Notes under the pieces: model-generated
The model's input: only the letters and a program-made list of their open reading frames with translations
Databases searched by the model: none
What the model was told of the DNA's origin: nothing
Source: Mastigamoeba balamuthi
Lineage: Eukaryota; Evosea; Mastigamoebida; Mastigamoebidae
Length of the DNA stretch: 25,584 bases
Direction of reading: 5' to 3'
NCBI GenBank assembly: GCA_902651635.1
Contig: CACRSC010000011.1
Location: 60,155-85,738, forward strand
Part shown: positions 9,221 to 20,100 of the stretch, piece by piece
Position numbering within the stretch: position 1 is the first letter of the stretch
Layout: each line of letters starts with the position of its first letter
Made by a program: the position numbers and the translations under genes

Positions 9221-11090
9221 ATGGTGCACGTGCAGATCATCGCGTTTGCACGGCTCTGCGCCACCCACGTGCTGGCGCCTCTCGCCTACTGCTTCTGCTC
9301 GATGGCAGTTGGCTTTTTCCTCAGCCCAAAGAAGAGTGAGCCCGTTTTTCCACACTCTCACGGTGCCTTCGTCGTCTCAGTCCTCTGTACAGTCAAGAAG
9401 GCATGGAACGACGCACGCGAGCTCCGGACTCTTGTCGGCCTCCACCTGTGGGTCTGGGTCGCCCTCCCTGCCATAGCGTACGGCCTCGCCCGTGCGATCA
9501 AGCTCTCGGGGGCCGCCACCTTCGGACTGCTTCTGTGCTCCGTCTCGCCGGGTGCGTCTTTCCGTGATCCGCCACTGCAAAACCGGTCACTGCACCTGGG
9601 GCATTCGGCATGCATGCCAACTGACCCTAGCATGTCACACTAGTGAGCACCGAGGCGGCACTCTTCGCCCTGTTCACCCAGAGGGCGCACTTCGAGATGT
9701 GCCTCGTGGCTGCTGCGACGACGGGGGTCGCCTCGCTCGGTACCATCGCGCTGGCGTCGTTCTGGGGGCAGAGCGTGTTCCCCTCTAGTGAGCCCGCGCT
9801 GCGCATCCCCGCTGGCGACTGCTTGTTCATGCTGCTGTACTCCGTCGTGCCTGCGGTAATAACCGCAGCGTTCGCGGGGCTCCTGAGGAAGAAGGGCCAG
9901 AACTCCGTTGCCAAGTGGTGTGGGGTCACGGTGTCTGTCATAGCAGTCATCCTCTGGGCCATCCTCATCGTGCGCAACTTCACACGCTTGGGCGCTCAGA
10001 GTTCTAACACGCCTGGTAGTTGGTGATATGGATCGACATGGTCGATTCGAAGAAGTGGAACGACTCGTGGGGAGCCTCTATCTCGTACACCCTCATTGCT
10101 CCCGCGGGGGCATACATCATCGGCTACATCACTCGGTCCACATCGCCGCAGCGCTTGGGATCCGCGTTCTGCGCTGCCAAGCAGGCGGGAGGCCTCACGA
10201 GCATCGTCATGCTGTGTCTGAGCAACCCCAAGAACGGTGGCATGCAGGTGGGGGCCTTCGAGGTGATGTCCACTGGGGTCTGCCTCGGCATGCTCATCGG
10301 GGTCAAGATACTCCAGCGGATGATGAGGGTCCGGAAGGTCAGGCGCATCTGGGACATTGCACGCGCCCGCTGGGCAGACGAGGAGACGAGGGCCAACGCG
10401 GCCATCATCATTCAGCGTCGCTGGCGCAAGTACAGGGCCCAGCAGCGGTGGAAGAAGTTCCTCGGCCCACCGCAGGCCGAGAACCAGCCGCCCAAGAAGA
10501 GAGCCAAGGGGCAGCCCAGGGCACCGCCACCGACGCCAGATGTCACGGGGGCACAGGACCCAGCGCAGCCCGGGCAGCAGGCCAGAGCCGAGTCGGCCAG
10601 GTCGAGGAAGAGGGCTGGAAGCAGCAGGCCCAGGACAGCCAACAACGCCGCGAGGCCAAAGACTCCCCTATCCACCAGCTCGCTGCCAAAGGCTCAGATG
10701 TCCTCCAACGTTGCACGACCTACTACTCCCGTCACGGTTGTGCGGCCAGCGGAGACGACAGCCGAGCACGAGAAGAAGGACGAGGAAGAAGACGACGAGG
10801 AGTACTCGGACTCAGAGTACACCGATTCGGAGACAGAGACCGAGCCCGGAACAGAGGACGAGGCAGGCAGCAAAAACAAGGCCGAACAGAGCACTACAGT
10901 CAAGGTCTCCTCTGTAGAGGACGTGAACGACCTCGAGAAAGGGCAGAAGCCCAACGCTGTTGCACCAGCGGAAGCCGATCCGACAAAGCCCCCACCCACA
11001 GAGCGCACCTCTGCGTCCCAGAACGACGCTCCAAAGGCACCGCAGGCACCTCAGGCACCCGAAGAGCCCTCCCCTCAACCCCAACAGTAG
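9221..11090 (+). CDS. SLC10-like membrane carrier with IQ motif and acidic tail
   Basis: Exons 9221-9551, 9644-9969 and 10020-11090 give 575 aa. About residues 1-315 are a multispanning membrane protein arranged like the bile acid/sodium symporter (SLC10/BASS) family: an early GFFLSP segment, then FGLLLCSVSP in the place of the family's GLLL-x-x-x-PGG crossing helix, and later SAFCAAKQAGGLTSIVML before the last membrane pair. The family imports organic anions with sodium; the substrate here cannot be read. At 346-363 an IQ motif (IIIQRRWRKYRAQQRW) predicts calmodulin binding. Residues 365-575 are disordered, with Pro/Ala/Arg-rich and then acidic Ser/Thr/Glu-rich parts. The PGG Gly pair is lost at the first splice join, which gives SPVST, so that acceptor deserves checking. 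Confidence 0.6.
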
Positions 11091-11282
11091 AATGCACAGG
11101 CAAAACCACATCAGAACGCATGACATCAAGCTAACGTAAATGCATACCAGTTTTACTTTGAAAGAAAACTGTGGTTTGGATTAGGCCTGTGGGGGAGGGT
11201 GGTGCGCCCCTTCGCTCGGCTTGCGAGAGGAACGAGCTGCCCTGGCCCGTAAGTCTACGCCACTCGCGGGCTCTTAATCACG
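11091..11282. other. Convergent intergenic spacer
   Basis: The spacer lies between the ends of two convergent genes and presumably holds both polyadenylation regions. No AATAAA is present close to either stop; a TTTTACTTTGAAAGAAAA stretch lies at about 11152-11168. Confidence 0.35.
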
Positions 11283-12955
11283 TTACAGCGAATCTACCGC
11301 CGGACTCTCGTCCCCCGTCGGGCTGGCGTCTGAGGACGCGGACGAGAGCCCCACGGGGGCCGCGTACGTGACGACGTGGGCCGGCCGCAGCACGGACCCG
11401 CGGAACGTGTACGCGGGCAGCAGCACCTGGGCGACGGTGCCCGGCGGCATCTCCTCGGGGTTGGCAGTCGGCATCTCGAACTCGCGGGCGTGCAGCGCCG
11501 TGTCGACTTTGGCGCCGACCTGCACGGCCACACGGGCGACGCCGTGCGCGGACGCACGGCTCAGCAGGTCCGCCCGGGCGTACCGCAGGCGCTCGAGGAT
11601 CACGTCCGCGACTCCCGGGTTGCCGTCGCGCAGCTCCTCACAGGCCCTCATGGTCCCCTCGATGTTGTCGAGCGCCTGCCGTCGGTCGTTGGCAGCCCGC
11701 AGACGCCCAGAGTCAGCGGCTGTTTTTCCCAACCGCAGAGACTTGCGAAAGAGGAAACCAGCAAAGACACCCCCACCCCTATCGCTCCCATGCTGGACGA
11801 GTGGGGGGGCGGGTGGTGGGGGGGTACGCACGTTGACCATGTCGAAGGCGGCGGTCCGAATTTCCTCGACTTGCACGGACGTCTGTTGTCGCTGGCGGCT
11901 GGGCGACGGGGGCAGGGGCTGCGCAGCCCGCTCGTCGTCGTGGTCGCTGTCGCCGCCCCTCCTGGCCTGGCGCACGGCCGACGCAGACCTCCTCGGCGCC
12001 TCGCTGCCGCCCCCACGCGCGCCCTTCCTCCTCTCGCTCCTGCCCGGCGCACCCCGCGCGCATTCGCGTTGCCCCTCGTCAGCGACAGGCACAGGGCGGG
12101 CTCGTCATCGGGGGAAACGGAAAAGAGCGCCGAACTTACTGAGAGCGCAAGGGAGGGGGGGAGGGGGAGGGCGGGAAGAGAGAGGGGGGGTAGGGGTGCG
12201 CGCGAGCAACGGCTGCCGGGGGCGTACGAGGTGCGCGGGGCGTGCGAGGGCGCGGGAGCCCCGACGAGCTGCTTCTTGCGGTCGGGCGGGGAATCCGCCG
12301 TTGCCGTGGGCGCCGGACGCTTGTTGGCGGGGGGCTTGGGGGCCGTTGCCTGCGCGGCGGCCGTGAACGAGGCGGCCGTCTGCTCCCGTGTGCTCTCGCG
12401 GAGCTCGCGCTGGGCTGCCGACGCCACGGCGGCCTCGCGCAGCTCCCTGAGCGACAGCGGCGCCGAGCCGGGCTTGTGCGGCAGCTGCGCCCTGAGCCTG
12501 TACGCCGAGCACTGCTTGCAGTGCGCTGCCTTGAGCTGCGACGACGCCAAGACGGCCCCGCACACGCACGCGTACCCGCCGACGGACCCAACGGCCGTCA
12601 GCGGTCCGCTGGGCGTGGCGAGCGCGGGGGGCGTCGGGGGGCGTCCGGGCACCGCGCTGGGGGCCCCGGCGGCCGTTGGGGCCGACGCGTGCGTGTCCGC
12701 GGGCGACGAGGGCGCGGGGTCCGAGAACCCGTCGTCGCTCTCGGACCGCTGCCCGTCGCCCGCGTCGACGCGCGGCGCCGGCGACGCGCGGGACCGCCCC
12801 CTGGCCCTGGGCGAGGCGCCCGGCGGAGGCGAGCCGGTCGATGCGTTGGTCTTGCGTCGCTGGAGCGTCGGGCAGTGCTTGCAGTGCGCCGCCTTGAGCT
12901 GCGACGTCGCGAACGAGTCGCCGCAGCCGCACGTGTAGCCGTTCTCCTTCGTCAT
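11283..12955 (-). CDS. Zinc-finger-like repeats fused to a GrpE domain
   Basis: Proposed minus-strand exons: 12955-12140, 12074-11832 and 11675-11283 (483 aa). Two matching modules, residues 7-28 and 128-149, share Y-x-C-x-C-G, then SQLKAAHCK-x-C, with Cys/His placed like a C2HC variant of a C2H2 finger. A disordered Pro/Ser/Ala-rich linker follows. The C-terminal 150 residues match GrpE, the nucleotide-exchange factor of Hsp70: ALDNIEGTMRACEEL, GVADVILERL, HGVARVAVQVGAKVD, and the beta domain PPGTVAQVLLPAYTFRGSVL then RPAHVVTYA. The long GrpE N-terminal helix is short. Removing 11676-11831 (donor GTGCGT) restores the FDMVN-ALDN helix. The first intron (GTAAGT, 12139-12075) is less sure; GTACGC near 12224 with a later acceptor also keeps frame. 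No mitochondrial presequence is visible. Confidence 0.7.
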
Positions 12956-14324
12956 CGCCCTGGCGCCCGTGTCCGTGCTGCGCTCGCCTGTGCTCGCTCG
13001 CCCGGGCGCTGTCCCCGCCGTCGTTGTGCCCCCTGACGCGCGCGCTGTGCGTGGGGAAGGGGAAGAGGGGTGTGAGGGAGGGTGAACTGTTTGCGGGTTT
13101 TGGTTCGTTGGGGGGAATGTGCAAAAAGATGAAAAGCACACAGTGAGGGGCCCCCGATACAGATCCTGTCGACGTGGATTGTGCGGTCGTTACGTGTGTC
13201 CCGTCGCTCGGGTCCGCCACGCTCGGAAGGTAGTCCCTCGGGGGGCGCTGCTCGGGAGGGTGGGGTGCTGGTCGCGTCGGGAGGGGTCCGGTCGTCGTGG
13301 ATAACGGGGGGAGCCGCTGTGGGCGAGTCGAACGACTGAATTTTTCCCTCTTTGTGCCCCCCCGGGCATTGTGTTCCGACGCTCGCAGCGACGCTCCGTG
13401 AGCTGCTCGCGCCCTGCCAGGACCACTCGACGCCAGCCGGCCCACCCGCGTCCCACAGGGCTCGGCCGAATTCGTACTGCTTCGGTCTTTGTTGCCAGAA
13501 GATGAGTCGAAGCGAGCAGCAGCAGCAAGCCAGGAAAATCGCGAGAATCGGGCGCCAAACGAGGAAGGCCGCTTTTCCTGTGGAGGGGCGGCCACGTCAG
13601 AGCAGGGGGAACGGTCTCGGTATTAATACTGCGAGCTGCCGTCCTCCTACCTGCCAGGTGGTCAGGGTGCGGGTGCATGGTGGAGCTCTTCGTTTGTTAT
13701 GCCTTTTCAGGTGCGCATTTTTATCAACTTTGTGATCCGTGTGTGCAGATATGTTGCCAATTTCTTCCCACCCCTGGAGGTACTGAGTGAGCTTGTGACT
13801 TTCCTCAGGGCATTTCGGGGGGAAGGGGGACACGTTGGATCCGGTGGACTTATGATGAACTCTCGGGCAAAGGGACAAATGGGGTTTTTCCTGTATGTGC
13901 AATTTTTATACGTACGCTTGTGTTAGTCAAGATGCGCTCACCCCGAGATGATATCTCGCCAAATTGGGCTATCAGAGTTGCGACCCTGAGGTTCTTTCGT
14001 GCCAATCGTCGGCACGAGTCCGTGTTCAAATTGTTGGGGCTGGGGCGAGTAGGGCTATGCGGTGGGAAAAGCCCGGTGGACTTTGTGGACTTGATCAGTC
14101 CAGAACAAAGCAGTCGAATGTCCACCAAAAACGGAGTGCCCACCAATTTCGGAGAACTTTTCCCAGATCGCAGGGCGGGAATACCGTACGAGTCCTGGAT
14201 AAGCAATACAACACCCAAGCAAACACTGAGACCCTGCAGACGTTCCAACGCCTCTGAACTGTGAGTACAAATCATAGAATAGCAGATTATGCAGCGTTTG
14301 TTTGGCCAAGTTAACAGCGAGTGG
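12956..14324. other. Long gap without a convincing gene
   Basis: This 1.37-kb gap separates two minus-strand genes. Its left part should hold the promoter of the GrpE-fusion gene and its right part the 3' region of the SKICH-like gene. Several short ORFs exist, for example 13502-13735 with a Gln-rich start, but none shows a domain. From about 13690 to 14300 composition becomes more balanced, and two hairpins occur: 13997-14003 with 14011-14017 (7-bp stem, 7-base loop) and 14086-14091 with 14097-14102 (6-bp stem, 5-base loop). I recognise no known RNA family. Confidence 0.45.
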
Positions 14325-15684
14325 CTAACTCTCAGGTGCTGAGGGGTTCGACATCAGGTCGCAGGGAAGCGGCGTCGTCATGACAGTCCTGCTCGACACG
14401 ACGAGCCTGAACTCGTACTGCTGCTTCTGCTCCTGCTCGGCCTGGTTGGGCAGGCACTTGCTCAGGTTGAAGTCAACGTCGCCGACCGAGGCCTCTGCGT
14501 CGAAGTAGCACCCGGCGCTGAGCAAGTGCGCGCGCAGAGGCTGCTCCTTGCCACTGGCCCCGACTCTGCACAGCGCCATGTGGTCCCCCCTCCTGCTCAC
14601 CAGCACAGACGGGCACTCCCAGTGCACCCTGGCCACTCCCTCACTGGCAACGAACCCGTTGGTGAGCAGAACGGAGAGCAACGAGAGGCCGAAAGCAGAG
14701 GATACCAAAGGCGGCAGACAAAACTGAGAGGTATAAACGGAAGAGACGGAGGCAGAGACAGAGAGACCGTGAGAGACAGGAGAGGGGTAGAGGAAGAGAG
14801 ACAGGAAGACAGGAAGACCCTCTGATCTGAGAGGCAAGAGACCGAAGGGTGGCGCACCTCATTGTACGGGAGACCACCATGCGGTCGCGGCAGGGGACCT
14901 GGACGGCGGCAGATCCCGAGTGCGCCACGTGGCCCGAGTAGCAGTAGTGCACCTCGTACGCGCCCGGGGAGCGCGGGAGGTCCAGCGCGACCCCGGTGGC
15001 CTTGGAGCTCGCCACCTTGGCCGCGCTGACCCTCGTGCCCGTGGAGCACTCGACGAGCCTCACCTCGTCCCCACCCCTCCCCTCGGCCCCCTCCGACTCC
15101 CCTTGCAGCCACGTCACGAGAATCTTGTACGGGAATCTCGCCGAGTTGGCGTCGTCGCGCGCGACCCGCGCGGTGACGTGTACCTCGGGGCCGACGAGCA
15201 CGGGATCCGACTCGCACGCCCACCCCTCGAGCTGCACGATGACCAGGCGCGCCACGTACAGCCCCGGGCGCAGCGGCGAGAACTTCGCGGACCCGCGGAC
15301 TTCTCCGCGGGTCCGCGACCACGCCACGCACGACGCCGACGACGTCGCCGCCGCTGACGTCCGCGACCCCGCGGGCCAGACCCCCACCCAGTCCCTCGAC
15401 GCGTCCCTGCCGGCGCCCGTGATCGCGGACCCCAGCTCCCACTGCGCCTCGAGCGCCGCGGGGCCGTCCGCGCGGTTCAGCGAGACGCGGCAGGCAGAAC
15501 CGCGCAGACGGGCCGACTCGGCGAGCGCGGCGGCGCGGGCGGCGTTCTCGAGGGCGATCTGGTCGCGGAGCTGGCGCGCGCGGGCCTGGAGGACGGAGAT
15601 CTCGTCGTCGAGGTCGGTGCCGTGGGCGCGCGAGGAGCGCAGGGCGTCCTCGACGCGCGACTCGACCGCTTCCAGCTCGTCCAT
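14325..15684 (-). CDS. Coiled-coil protein with SKICH-like beta-sandwich repeats
   Basis: Minus-strand exons 15684-14858 and 14643-14325 give 381 aa; the intron has a GTGCGC donor, and its acceptor could alternatively lie 15 bases downstream. Residues 1-60 form a coiled coil (DDEISVLQARARQLRDQIAL). Three segments then follow a pattern like SKICH or related Ig-like folds: SRDWVGVWPAG leading to FSPLRPGLYVARLV; GDEVRLVEC leading to LPRSPGAYEVHYCYSG; and GDHMALCRVG leading to YEFRLVVSS. In animals SKICH domains occur in autophagy receptors (CALCOCO2/NDP52, TAX1BP1) and inositol phosphatases. Here the order is coiled coil first, and similarity is by pattern only. The gene is divergent from ATG5 across 143 bp. 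The GTG codon before the ATG at 15684 was not used. Confidence 0.6.
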
Positions 15685-15827
15685 CACACACGAGAATACA
15701 CCAGAGAGAGATATTTGGGGGCAAGAAGAATCTGCGCTTCCGAGATTTTTCGCTCAAGTTAGATTCTCGTATCGGCGGCTTTAGTCCGCTGTTCTCGGGG
15801 GCGCAGACACACTAGAGTGCTTGTGGG
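15685..15827. promoter_or_regulatory. Shared divergent promoter region
   Basis: Only 143 bp separate the start codons of the SKICH-like gene (minus) and ATG5 (plus), so both promoters must lie here or within the genes. The region is AT-richer than its flanks and contains AGATATTTG at 15710-15718 and AGATTTTTCGC near 15742. No TATA box is evident. Confidence 0.5.
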
Positions 15828-16878
15828 ATGGCCGACGACGACATCCGCCAGGCCTCGTGGGAGGGCAGCATACCCATCGCGTTTGCGCTCGCTCGAGCTG
15901 ACACCCTGAGCTTCGCGCCGCCGGCCCCCGTCTACGTCCGTTTAGCCCCCCTTCTCTCACCCACCCCCCGAGTGCTGCCGGCGCGGTGTGGGCAAGCAGC
16001 GCGCGGTCTTCACGTTGCCGGCGGGTGGTTCGGAAGATATGCTCATCGGAAGATATTTTACTGGTGTGTGGGGGGCGCAGGTGATGGCGTCGAGGAATTC
16101 GTATCTGCCTGTGGTCGCCCAGGCGGCCAGAGAGAGGTTCACGAGGATCTCCGCGATCACCCCGGGCTCGGAGGACGAGGTGTGGTTCGAGACGCGCGAC
16201 GGCGTGGCCCTCAAGTGGTGCGGCGCTACCCCTATCTTTCCACTTTACTGGAACCATGTTTCCGCTTCCTCCGCGCGCCCCCCAGTCAACTGGTTCTCCG
16301 TCCCCAATTGAATTTTGATTTGGCTGATTTCCCCCCTGCGCAGGCATTATCCCATCGGCGTTCTCTTCGACCTGTACGGCGACGGGACGGAGCTCCCGTG
16401 GGAGATAACGCTGCACCTGCGAGGGTTCCCCGGCGGCGAGATACCGCGCCCGGCGACGCCCGACGCCTGCCGCTCGGTGCACATGAGCTCCGTCAAGGAG
16501 TCGGCCTGCCTGCGCCGCGGCGACGTCACGCAGATCGACAACCTGACCCCGCGCGAGGCCCAGGACCTCTGGGAGGGCGTCGCGACCAACGACATGCGCC
16601 GCTGGGCCGCCGTGAACGCGCTGCTCGTCGCGGGGGCGCCGCCCAGGCACGTGCCCGTGCGCGTCTGCAGGCCCGGGGCGCCCACGTCGCAGGACCTCGT
16701 CCCCGTGGGCGCGACGCTGCGCGAGGCGCTGGCCGCGGTGGCGCCCGGGGCGCTCGAGGGCGGCGGGGCCCGCGCGGTGGTGCAGGGGGTCGAGCCCCCG
16801 CTGGACGCCCCCGTCGTGTGGCTGTGCGCCACGTGCGCCAGCGCGGACAACTGGCTGTACGTCGTACTAAGACAGTGA
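15828..16878 (+). CDS. ATG5: Autophagy protein 5
   Basis: Exons 15828-15935, 16081-16217 and 16344-16878 give 259 aa, close to human ATG5 (275). ATG5 is joined to ATG12 and, with ATG16, forms the E3-like complex that lipidates ATG8 on the growing autophagosome. Clear family blocks are the N-terminal VWFGRIP-like [55 protein letters not shown], a DLWEGVATNDMRRWAAVN segment matching LWMGLQNDRFDQFWAIN, and a C-terminal GVEPPLDAPVVWL segment. The Lys that accepts ATG12 (K130 in human) corresponds to K133 in HMSSVKES. Both joins restore conserved sequence exactly (VY-VMASRNS and KW-HYPIG), so they are secure. Donors are GTCCGT and GTGCGG. Confidence 0.95.
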
Positions 16879-17180
16879 GGGCCGGGGGACGAGGGAGGAG
16901 GCCCCGCAGGCGGACGGGGACTCGTGCTTGTGCCAGGACTCGACTGTTGGGGGAGGGCCGCCTTGTTGATTACGTTGCAAACGCAGCACAGTTTCAAGAA
17001 TACACGAGAGCTTCTCGAGCAATGGGGGGCACGGAAACGCCGGCCAATTCGGTGAAATTGAAATCAAGTGATATGAGAAGAGAATGCGAACTGGGCAAAC
17101 TACGAGAAAATCTGACATTTTCGTACCGCGGATATTTTTGCCTCACAAAGAGATACCCTCCGTTACCGGCAACCGTTCCG
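16879..17180. other. Intergenic region upstream of the C2-ankyrin kinase
   Basis: This stretch holds the 3' end of ATG5 and the promoter of the kinase gene. The part from 16970 to 17180 is AT-richer and contains GCCAATTCGG near 17041 and GCGGATATTTTTGCC near 17128, about 50 bases before the start codon. No TATA box, RNA gene or ORF with a recognisable domain is seen. Confidence 0.4.
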
Positions 17181-20100
17181 ATGGCGGAGGCAGGCCCCTT
17201 CTCGCCGCGCACCGAGCCGCTGTCGCCATGCTCGTCGCCCCTCCCGCTGCTCTCCCCGGGCAACATGTCCGAGGAATCGCTCTTCATCGAAGGTGCGCTC
17301 GCTCTCCCCCCCCCTACGCCCCGGGTGGCCGCTCGCCCGCGCGGCCCGCAAGAGGGGGGGAGGTGGGCCCCGCTGAAACGCCTCCCCTCCTCCCTCTCTG
17401 CGCAGTGGTGGAGGGGCGAGAGCTCGTGTCGATGGACTCGAACGGGTTCAGCGATCCCTATGTGAGTGCCCTCTCATTTTTCTCGGCTGTTTCGCATTCT
17501 TCCTGGCGCTGGTCCCTGCACCCCTCCCCCGCGCTCCTCCTCCCCTGTGCGGGGTGTGCGGGTGGCCAACGCGGGCGCTGCGTGCAGGTCGTCGTGCTGT
17601 TCAACGACAGGAAGGCCGCCAAAACAAAAGTCAAGACGAAGACGCTGGCACGGCCTCGCCCGCCCCGCCTGCCGCCCTGTCGCTCCGCGGCTGGGAACGC
17701 ACCCGCTGACTCAGCGCACCCCCTCCCTCCTTCTAGAACCCCGTGTGGAAGGAGTCCTTCACGCTGTAATTCACGCTGTCGCAGCCCTCCTGCGACGCGC
17801 CCCCCCCCACGCCTGCCGCCTGACACAGAGCGCCACCGCAGGGACGTGCCGAGGAGCTGCTCAGAGGTCACAGTGGAGGTCTGGGACCGCGACCTGTTCA
17901 AAAAGAGTACAGCGACAACGCAGATGCCCCTGCACGCTGACGCAACGATGGGGGGCGGGCTGCGCAGACGACAGGATGGGGATCGTGAAGATCCCGCTGG
18001 ACTCGCTGCTGCCGTTCAACACATCGCACGACGAGTGGTACACGATCAAGCCGATGAAGACAGTTCCGTGCCCACCGCCGCAGCCAAAATCCGCGCGGCA
18101 CTGACGCCGCGCCCCCCTACTGCCAGGGCGACATCGTGAGCGGGGCGCTGCACCTGCAGCTGTCGAGGTTCACGCTGAGGAACCGCATGCGTCGCTGCTC
18201 CCTCGGGGTTCTTCTCTTTCCCTCCCTCCCTCTCCGCCTCCTCGATTCCAGGAAACTCACTGCCGTCATCGCAGGGCCTGAGCGCCAAGAGCCAGCTCTT
18301 CGCCGCGGTCGAGAACAACGACCTGTACACGATCATGAACGTCGTGGACAACCCCAAGGTCAACATCAACGAGCAGAACCAGCTGTGCGTGGCCGCCAGC
18401 GAGCGCAGTGGCTCACAATGCCGTGCAGAGGGAACACGGCGCTGCACGAGGCGTGCAGGAAGTGGGAGAACGAGCACATCATGCTGACGCTGCTGCGCTG
18501 CCCCGAGGTCCGCGCGGACATACCCAACAACGGGGGCAACACGGCGCTGCACCTGTTCTGCTCCGAGTTCCGCAACCCCAACTGCGACCAGGTCCTCGAG
18601 GGCCTCATCGCCCGCGGGGCCGACGTCAACGCGCGCAACAAGGAGGGCGAGACGCCGCTGCACCGCGCGGTGCTCAACACGGCCATCCGCCTGATGCTCG
18701 TCGAGCGCCTGCTGGCCCGCGGGGCCGACGCGACGATCGTCACCAAGGGGGGCGCGCCGGTGCACTACGCGGCGCAGCTGCACAGGCCCGACATCATCGG
18801 GACGCTCATCGAGAAGGCGCCGCAGGGCGTCGGGCAGCTCGAGCTGCGCGACCAGCAGGGCAGGACGCCCGCCGAGGTCGCCAGCATGGTCGGCGACGAG
18901 GGCCTCGTGACGCGCATGCGCCAGTACAGGGAGCTGCACGCGTTCCTCGAGGGGCTGCCCGACGCCGTGCCCCAGGACGCCCGCAGGAAGATCTTCCTGC
19001 ACCGCCTCTTCCTCGGCAAGCTCCGCGTCGCCACCGAGGACGTGCGGGTCCCTCTGCTGCCGCTGCCGTTGTGCTGCGCGCGATCATTTTCGATTGACTC
19101 TTTTTTGGGGGGTCGGGGGGAACAAAAGCAATTGCGGAAGATCGGAATCGAACCCGCGGACCTGCGGAAAACGCTGCTCGCGGAGTTCGAGAAGATAGGT
19201 GCGGTCATTGGGGGAACACAGCCCACTCAAGGCGCTGAGCTCCTCCCCCCTCGCCTTCTGTGCACCGGCTCGCAGTGGTCCCCGAGGAGGATCGCCAGGC
19301 GATGAAGATATCGAAGATATCGAGCACAGGGCCCCCGACGACCCCGCGCGTGAGCATCGAGGGCCTGGCCGCCAAGAGCGTCATCCAGCCGTCGGACGTC
19401 GAGTTCACGATGCTGCTGGGCGAGGGCAGCTCGGCCAAGGTGTACAAGGCGATCTACAAGGACGCCACTGTGGCCGTCAAGGTGCTCACGGGCGCGACGG
19501 ACCTCGAGAAGAAGGAGTTCATCGCCGAGTACGAGGTCGTCCGCGAGCTCGAGTCGCAGTACGTCATCAAGTTCTTCGGGGTCATGATCCAGCCCGACCG
19601 TCTCTGCATGGTCCGTTTCGCAGTGATATCTTCTTTGAATATCTTGATTCCGAAATCCTGATTCTTGCCTCGTGTGTGCGCCAGCTTATGGAGTACTGCG
19701 AGCTGGGGAGCCTGTACCACGTCCTCAACAACGAGCACGTGCCGATCAGGTGGTCCCAGACGCTGTCCTTCATGGAGCAGATGCTCAAGGGCCTTCTCAT
19801 GCTGCACACCCACAAGCCGCCCATCTTCCACCGGTGGGCGCTCTCCCTCCGGTTTCCCCGTCGGTTCTCAGCCGCTTTCGGCGCGTCGCAGGGACTTGAA
19901 GTCGCTCAACCTGCTGATCAAGGGCGACATGACGCTGAAGATGGCCGACTTTGGCCTGTCGCGGTTCAACACGACGACCAACATGCAGACGCTGCAGCGC
20001 ATCCGTGGCACGTACGCGTACATCGCACCCGAGCTCTTCTACGGCAACGCCTACACGGCCACCTCGGACGTGTACTCGATGGGTGCGGTGTCCCCGCCCC

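Noticed and set aside
13502-13735. A 78-codon plus-strand ORF starting MSRSEQQQQ
   Set aside because: It has a basic, Gln-rich start but no domain, and its composition drifts to Cys/Leu-rich antisense-like sequence; it may be part of an unseen gene but cannot be supported.
19129-19198. A possible tRNA box B (GGTTCGATTCC on the minus strand near 19144-19154)
   Set aside because: No T stem or cloverleaf forms around it, and the plus strand codes for part of the kinase protein (LRKIGIEPADL) in a phased exon.
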